Assembly (NCBI GenBank): GCA_030592105.1 | Contig: JAUVKE010000084.1 | Span: forward strand, 1 to 8,995 | Source: Desulfobacteraceae bacterium | GTDB lineage: Bacteria > Desulfobacterota > Desulfobacteria > Desulfobacterales > BuS5 | Reading direction: 5' to 3' | DNA length: 8,995 bases | Shown here: one piece after another, positions 4,749 to 8,995 of the stretch | Layout of the letters: the number at the start of each line of letters is the position of its first letter | Numbering within the stretch: position 1 is the stretch's first letter | Notes under the pieces: generated by a model | Seen by the model: the letters and a program-made list of their open reading frames with translations, nothing else | The model's database searches: none | What the model was told of the DNA's origin: nothing | Made by a program: the position numbers and the translations under genes

Positions 4749-5543
4749 TTAAGCCTGCATAAATTTTTCACGCGCGATAAGGGCTGCTCCCAATGCACCC
4801 ATGATCTGGGGTTCTTCCGGTACCATGAGAACTGTTTTTATGCTTTTTTCCAGAGCTTCCACCATACCTTTGCTTTTTGCAACTCCCCCTGTCATTGCAA
4901 CCCTTTCTTTTTTACCAACCTGGCCAAAAAGGCCTGTAACCCTGCGTGCTATTGACCTGTAAACTCCCAGGGCTATATCAGCTTTTTCTGTGCCCTGGGC
5001 AAAGAGGGAGATCACCTCTGATTCGGCAAATACAGTACACATGCTGCTTATTTCCACATCTGTTCTAGATTTTTCAGCCAACGTACTCATTTCACTAAGA
5101 TCGACCCCCAGGGAAACAGCCATTACCTCCAGAAACCGGCCGGTTCCTGCTGCGCATTTGTCATTCATGGCAAATTTTACAGCTTTACCCTCTTTATTTA
5201 CCTCTATTACCTTGCTGTCCTGTCCTCCGATATCAATAATTGTTCTTACTTCAGGAAAGACAAAATTTGCGCCTCTGCCGTGACAGCTTATTTCTGTGAC
5301 CTGGCTGTCCGCAAAGGGGACACGCGCCCTGCCGTATCCGGTTGATATGATATAAGACATATCTCCCATGCTCAGTTCTGCTTTTGCCAGGGTATTATTC
5401 ATGACTGTTTCAGCGGCACCTTTGTAAACAGCCCCGCTTTGCAAAATAGAGTATGCTTTTATCTTATTCTTTTCATCAATAATAACAACCTTGGAAAAAA
5501 GGGAACCAATATCTATTCCTGCAAAATATTTTATATTATTCAC
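4749..5543 (-). CDS. ATPase activator of 2-hydroxyacyl-CoA dehydratase (HgdC/BcrD/BadF family)
   Basis: A 264-residue ASKHA-fold ATPase, the usual length for HgdC-type activators. Such proteins form a homodimer bridged by one [4Fe-4S] cluster and couple ATP hydrolysis to injection of a low-potential electron into the dehydratase or reductase. The phosphate-binding motif GIDIGSLFSK is at 9-18, DIGGQDSK at 104-111, the two cluster cysteines are Cys130 (NDKCAAGTGRFLE) and Cys169 (SSMCTVFAESEVISL), and the adenosine motif MTGGVAKSKG is at 217-226. The first loop reads GSLFSK, where many relatives have GSTTTK. It starts with GTG one base after the stop of the preceding subunit, with AAGGA about 10 nt upstream. 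It is the last gene of its operon, followed by a hairpin terminator. A single activator points to an HgdC-type dehydratase rather than a BcrABCD reductase, which carries two different activator subunits; this is inference. Confidence 0.95.
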   Translation of the reverse strand: MNNIKYFAGIDIGSLFSKVVIIDEKNKIKAYSILQSGAVYKGAAETVMNNTLAKAELSMGDMSYIISTGYGRARVPFADSQVTEISCHGRGANFVFPEVRTIIDIGGQDSKVIEVNKEGKAVKFAMNDKCAAGTGRFLEVMAVSLGVDLSEMSTLAEKSRTDVEISSMCTVFAESEVISLFAQGTEKADIALGVYRSIARRVTGLFGQVGKKERVAMTGGVAKSKGMVEALEKSIKTVLMVPEEPQIMGALGAALIAREKFMQA

Positions 5544-5544
5544 T

Positions 5545-6795
5545 TTATTTTTTCCTTGCAGCCATCATCTCCGCCAGAGCTTCGAGTCTTGTGTCTATCT
5601 GCCCGAAGGAATTCATCCTTGAATCGACCATATCACCTTCAATGACAACACCGGGGATATTATGTTTCTTTTCTATGGCCTTGATAAAATCCGGATGTCC
5701 CAGATTCCACATTCTGCATGATTTGGAACTGAACATGATAACGCCGTCAAGACTGTATTCCTCCACCCATTTTTGAATGGCTGGAAGACTCATATTGGGA
5801 AGATTCTGTTTTGCAAGGCCTCCGTTGGAATATACCTGTTTTACAAATTCTTTGATGGGGTCCCCATTTAAATCGATTGTCTCAGGATGGGGAAAAAATT
5901 CCCATGGATACCTACCCACCAGGGGAACTATTCCAAGATCTGTCATTTTTCTGGAAAATTGTCCAAGAAAACCCCATGGAAGCCAGCCGTCCCAGTATAC
6001 TCTGTACTTTTCAGGTTCAATGGCCCCTATCCCTTTTTCAGCCCTTTCAGCTAATTCATCCCGGAGTTGGGTATAGTAGGGTACTGCATCTGGACTTCCC
6101 ATCATGTAAAAAACAGGGGCAATACTTACACCGTAATCCCAGAGTGTCCATGGTGAGGGTATTTTTTTAAAATACTCCCAGCATTCATTTCTTAGTATAC
6201 AGGTCTCTTTGTGTATGGCCATTATCTCAATGAGTCTGTCATAATCAAAGGGTTTTCCGCATATTTCTTCTATTCTCGGAATAAGTGATCCCCTTACCTG
6301 ATCTTCACAATATTTTTCCAGGCCAGGCACCAGACTTTCATTCACAGGGGGAGGTGTATCAATCCCTATAACATTTATGTCCATTCTGCGGTATAATCCT
6401 TCTGCATAATGGGACATTTCAGTACAGAGCCTTCCTGTGATCAGGAGGTCAGGCATGGGAAGGAGCACATCTTCTCTGACCGGGATCCCCTTTTTTATGG
6501 CCATTGCCATTCCCATATGAGCCTTATGGTATGAACAGGTGTCAAGCATATCCCCTTCTGCTTCGGCTATTTTAAGGAGATCGTCTGCGGCGCCTCTTCC
6601 GCCGGCATATGCTGCATATCCGGCCATGAAGTGGCATTTCATACCCATTGCATATGGAAAAATAAACATGGGGCCGGAACACCACGCAACCATTTCGCCC
6701 CTTTTCTTTGCCGTGCGTAAATCAGCCCAGTGCTTGTCAACCATGGGGCCTATGAGTTTTGTTGTTTTAAGCCGGTTTGTTTTATGTTTTGACAT
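5545..6795 (-). CDS. 2-hydroxyacyl-CoA dehydratase / benzoyl-CoA reductase family subunit (HgdA/BcrB-like)
   Basis: A 416-residue second catalytic subunit of the same superfamily, predicted to pair with the HgdB/BcrC-like product. The C-terminal signature DGVIMFSSKSCRMWNLG (350-366) followed by VVIEGDMVDSRMNSFGQIDTRLEAL (383-407) matches the family pattern in which a cysteine binds the cluster. EGDMLDTCSYHKAHMG (80-95) supplies another conserved cysteine. Cys87 and Cys360 are the likeliest ligands, with Cys39 or Cys124 as a possible third. The frame is open further upstream, but ATG 6795 is preferred because AAGGAG sits 7 nt before it. It lies 1 nt after the upstream stop, and the downstream activator starts 1 nt after this stop. 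BcrB, BadE and HgdA assignments cannot be separated by eye, so no substrate is claimed. Confidence 0.92.
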   Translation of the reverse strand: MSKHKTNRLKTTKLIGPMVDKHWADLRTAKKRGEMVAWCSGPMFIFPYAMGMKCHFMAGYAAYAGGRGAADDLLKIAEAEGDMLDTCSYHKAHMGMAMAIKKGIPVREDVLLPMPDLLITGRLCTEMSHYAEGLYRRMDINVIGIDTPPPVNESLVPGLEKYCEDQVRGSLIPRIEEICGKPFDYDRLIEIMAIHKETCILRNECWEYFKKIPSPWTLWDYGVSIAPVFYMMGSPDAVPYYTQLRDELAERAEKGIGAIEPEKYRVYWDGWLPWGFLGQFSRKMTDLGIVPLVGRYPWEFFPHPETIDLNGDPIKEFVKQVYSNGGLAKQNLPNMSLPAIQKWVEEYSLDGVIMFSSKSCRMWNLGHPDFIKAIEKKHNIPGVVIEGDMVDSRMNSFGQIDTRLEALAEMMAARKK

Positions 6796-6796
6796 A

Positions 6797-7942
6797 TTAC
6801 ACTCCTTGTAAAATTTCAACAAATGTTTGCAGTCTTGTTTTTACCTGTTCAAATGAAATTATCTCATGTTCAACTTCAATGAGAATCTCAGGTATCCCTT
6901 TTGCAGCAAGTTTATTTTTGATATCAGGATAATAGCACATATGGGGAGGACAATATTTTATCATCAGGCTGATAATTCCTTTTGCATTGTTTTTTTCGGC
7001 CATTTCTATGATATAGTCTGTCCAGTCGGTTCTATAATCACCTTTTGTGGGGCATGGCGGGGTCTTTTTCATGTAGCGGTTAGCCAGGGCTTCATAGGGG
7101 TTTCCATTTTTTTCAACGGGATTGGCAAAATATTTTGATCCAACAAAAATATCATCATCCACGATAACCATGCCAAGATCTTCAATTATAGTGAGGATCT
7201 CAGTATTAACTGTCTGGCACAGGCCTCCATATGTTATAACTTTGATCCGTTCATCTTTTAAAAGAGTCTGTTTTCTGTTGTTTAATTCTTCAACAACCTT
7301 TTCAAGGAGAGTATTATTGATGTCTTTGGACATGAGCATGCTGGAATGAACCACCGCAAGCATCTCTTTTCCCTTTATTATCCCGGGATTTTTTCTTCTT
7401 AATCCATATATTTCAGATAAAAGTTTCCTGTTTTTATTATAAATATCTATGGCGTTATTAAGGGTATCATCTGTTATGGTGTTTCCTGAGACTTTTTCAA
7501 GACCGGTTTTAAATCTTTTGAATTCCTCTAACAGATAGTTGTAGCTCACATTATCATCATAAAGGGCAGGGAGTGACAAATATTCTATGTAAGGCACTTT
7601 TGAGGCCTGTTCCAGGAGGAATGGGAGCCCCTGGGCCTGGAGACACATCCTGTTGACTACTATGCCGTCAATAAAGTCGAGTTTTTCTTTGACAAGGTCA
7701 TCAATAAAACTGCGTGTAAGGCCACAGTTAAATGTTGCCACGTGGGAATGGCCCATGGTTACTGATTCATCACTGCGCCATGAAATCACGGGGAGCATCC
7801 CTGAAGCAAAGACAATCTCTTCAGGTATGTGCATTGCAAAACAGGATATTATTTTTTTATTATTGTCAATTTTCCATTTTTTTAAATAATCGTATGGATT
7901 TGTCGAAATTTCGATGCATTGTTCGATTGGTTTTTTATCCAT
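6797..7942 (-). CDS. 2-hydroxyacyl-CoA dehydratase / benzoyl-CoA reductase family subunit (HgdB/BcrC-like)
   Basis: A 381-residue subunit of the HgdB/BcrC/BadD family. These proteins hold a [4Fe-4S] cluster at or near the active site and take up one electron driven by ATP hydrolysis in the partner activator. Family landmarks are present: IPEEIVFASGMLP at 39-51, FNCGLTRS at 71-78, VNRMC at 96-100, VDDDIFVGSKYF at 261-272, IKYCPPHMC at 328-336, and the closing IPEILIEVEHEIISFEQVKTRLQTF stretch around 350-374. Cys73, Cys100 and Cys331 are the best candidate cluster ligands. Two deviations are visible: the aspartate that usually follows the second cysteine is missing, and the cysteine of the usual VVDDxCxG motif is Phe266. 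The ATG at 7942 follows a strong GGAGGTG ribosome site. The next gene starts 1 nt after this stop and its ribosome site lies inside the last codons here, which suggests translational coupling. The substrate is not determined. Confidence 0.92.
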   Translation of the reverse strand: MDKKPIEQCIEISTNPYDYLKKWKIDNNKKIISCFAMHIPEEIVFASGMLPVISWRSDESVTMGHSHVATFNCGLTRSFIDDLVKEKLDFIDGIVVNRMCLQAQGLPFLLEQASKVPYIEYLSLPALYDDNVSYNYLLEEFKRFKTGLEKVSGNTITDDTLNNAIDIYNKNRKLLSEIYGLRRKNPGIIKGKEMLAVVHSSMLMSKDINNTLLEKVVEELNNRKQTLLKDERIKVITYGGLCQTVNTEILTIIEDLGMVIVDDDIFVGSKYFANPVEKNGNPYEALANRYMKKTPPCPTKGDYRTDWTDYIIEMAEKNNAKGIISLMIKYCPPHMCYYPDIKNKLAAKGIPEILIEVEHEIISFEQVKTRLQTFVEILQGV

Positions 7943-7963
7943 TACACCTCCGTTGAATTATGC

Positions 7964-8995
7964 TTATAATTTTATATTGTCTGCTATAATTTCCCTGTGA
8001 TAATCAGCATCACCAAAGGCGAGCTCATGTGTCTTGGCGTTGCGGAAATAAAGCTCCATTTCATATTCGTCGATTATACCTATCCCCCCATGTATTTTAA
8101 CTCCAAAAAGAGAGACATCTCTTGCAGCGTCACTGGCCCTTGCTTTTGCCATTGATATTTCTTTTGCGCACTCCTTTTTTTCAGCAACCTTCCAGGATGC
8201 AAAATAGGTTAAATATCTTACCTGCTCCACACTTAAGGCCATGTCTGCAAGTTGGTGGGCAATCGCCTGGAAGCTTCCTATGGGCCTTTGAAACTGTTTT
8301 CGTGTTTTTGCGTAATCGCTTGTCATGTCAAGTATTGCATCGATGGTTCCCAAAAGATAGGCAGAATAAGATATGGCACCGAGATTATTGATATAATCTG
8401 AAATCTCCTTTCCAGCCCCTTCTTTTCCCAGGATATTTTTGGCGGAGACTTCTACATTTTCAAGGGTCATTTCAAATAATTTGTCTGTTCCCATGGAATC
8501 CAATGGTGTCTGTTTAACTCCAGGGAGATCGGTGCTGAGGATAAAACAGGTGTCCCCTTTTTCTGTATCTGCAAAATAGATGAACATGTCCGCTGTATTG
8601 GCAAAGGGGACAAAGAGTCTGGTTCCATTTAGAATGTAACTCTTGTTTTCTTTTTTTGCACTCTCTTTAACAGGTTCGATCTGTTCGTGTGATGGCTTGA
8701 TAAGTGCGGTGGTTATAATAAGCTTGCCGTCGACCATGTCAGGGAGGAAAGTTTTTTTCTGGATATCTGAACCAAATTTATTGATTGTAAAACCGGAAAC
8801 AGCCGATTGGATAAAAGGCCCTGGGAGCTGAATTTTTCCCATTTGTTCGATTAAAACCATGAGTTCTAAAAAATTCCCATCCAATCCACTATATTCTTCG
8901 GGGATTCCAATTCCCATCCATCCCAGTTCTGCCATCTGATTCCAGAGCTTGTCCCCATACCCTTTGTCAGTATTTTCTGTCTCTTTTGCCATGGT
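7964..8995 (-). CDS. Acyl-CoA dehydrogenase, 5' end outside window
   Basis: Flavoprotein of the acyl-CoA dehydrogenase family, which oxidises an acyl-CoA to the 2,3-enoyl-CoA and passes electrons to an electron-transfer flavoprotein. The visible residues begin in the middle of the N-terminal helical domain (LWNQMAELGWMGIGIPEEY), so roughly 30-40 residues lie beyond the window edge. The ATG at 8992 is probably an internal methionine, because the frame stays open to the edge. Numbering from that ATG, the family's RKQFQRPIGSFQA segment (FAD binding) is at about 231-243 and HGGIGIIDEYEMELYFRNAK at 301-320. The common YEGT..IQR ending with its catalytic glutamate is absent; the C-terminus reads ELAFGDADYHRE, as in the PimD-like branch. 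The TEP.AGSD-type segment is also unrecognisable. It lies 21 nt upstream of the dehydratase genes, so it probably acts in the same acyl-CoA pathway. The substrate is unknown. Confidence 0.9.
   Translation of the reverse strand, partial: TMAKETENTDKGYGDKLWNQMAELGWMGIGIPEEYSGLDGNFLELMVLIEQMGKIQLPGPFIQSAVSGFTINKFGSDIQKKTFLPDMVDGKLIITTALIKPSHEQIEPVKESAKKENKSYILNGTRLFVPFANTADMFIYFADTEKGDTCFILSTDLPGVKQTPLDSMGTDKLFEMTLENVEVSAKNILGKEGAGKEISDYINNLGAISYSAYLLGTIDAILDMTSDYAKTRKQFQRPIGSFQAIAHQLADMALSVEQVRYLTYFASWKVAEKKECAKEISMAKARASDAARDVSLFGVKIHGGIGIIDEYEMELYFRNAKTHELAFGDADYHREIIADNIKL

Noticed and set aside
3673..5283. Plus-strand open frames across the activator and dehydratase genes
   Set aside because: They lie antisense to well-recognised proteins, have no ribosome sites and resemble no family.
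6796..6822. Longer start of the HgdA/BcrB-like subunit at 6822
   Set aside because: ATG 6795 has an ideal AAGGAG site and sits 1 nt after the upstream stop.
4749..7942. Complete class I benzoyl-CoA reductase (BcrABCD)
   Set aside because: Only one activator-type subunit is present and no ferredoxin gene is seen; a complete reductase would need a second activator-like subunit. A Bcr-like role is not excluded.

Overview
The window looks like chromosomal DNA from a strictly anaerobic, moderately AT-rich bacterium, most likely a sulfate-reducing or syntrophic member of the Desulfobacterota. That placement is inferred from gene content: an ATP-driven 2-hydroxyacyl-CoA dehydratase/benzoyl-CoA-reductase-type enzyme, a PAS-type sigma54 activator, a NifX-like/Mrp operon and an FmdB-like zinc ribbon. 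Every gene I can support lies on the minus strand, so transcription runs from high to low coordinates. I see no tRNA, rRNA, CRISPR array or prophage.

Right part (8995 to 4749): an acyl-CoA metabolism operon. It holds a 5'-truncated acyl-CoA dehydrogenase, two subunits of the HgdA/HgdB-BcrB/BcrC family, and one HgdC/BcrD-type ATPase activator. The three dehydratase/reductase-type genes are almost fused, with 1-nt gaps. A hairpin terminator (4635-4676) ends the operon. One activator and two catalytic subunits fit a 2-hydroxyacyl-CoA dehydratase better than a four-subunit benzoyl-CoA reductase. The substrate cannot be read from the sequence.

Centre (4593 to 3012): a PAS-AAA+-Fis sigma54 activator with an altered GAFTGA loop (GAFTNA). 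Next comes a short regulatory region with a near-perfect 22-bp palindrome, a repeated half-site two helical turns away, and a strong -24/-12 promoter.

Left part (3011 to 223): a six-gene operon driven by that promoter. In order it encodes a NifX/orange-protein-like metal-cluster protein, a 54-residue glycine-rich protein with a DUF5320-like start, a stand-alone degenerate receiver domain, an Mrp/NBP35 Fe-S carrier ATPase, a CGGC-domain protein and an FmdB-like zinc ribbon. The combination of sigma54 activator, NifX-like protein and MinD/Mrp ATPase recalls the sigma54-controlled orange-protein (ORP) operons of Desulfovibrio vulgaris, but the gene set here is different. An 84-bp element with terminal inverted repeats and exact 7-bp flanking direct repeats, probably a MITE, sits between the receiver and mrp genes.

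Positions 1-222 carry no gene, only an imperfect direct repeat and intergenic-type sequence.
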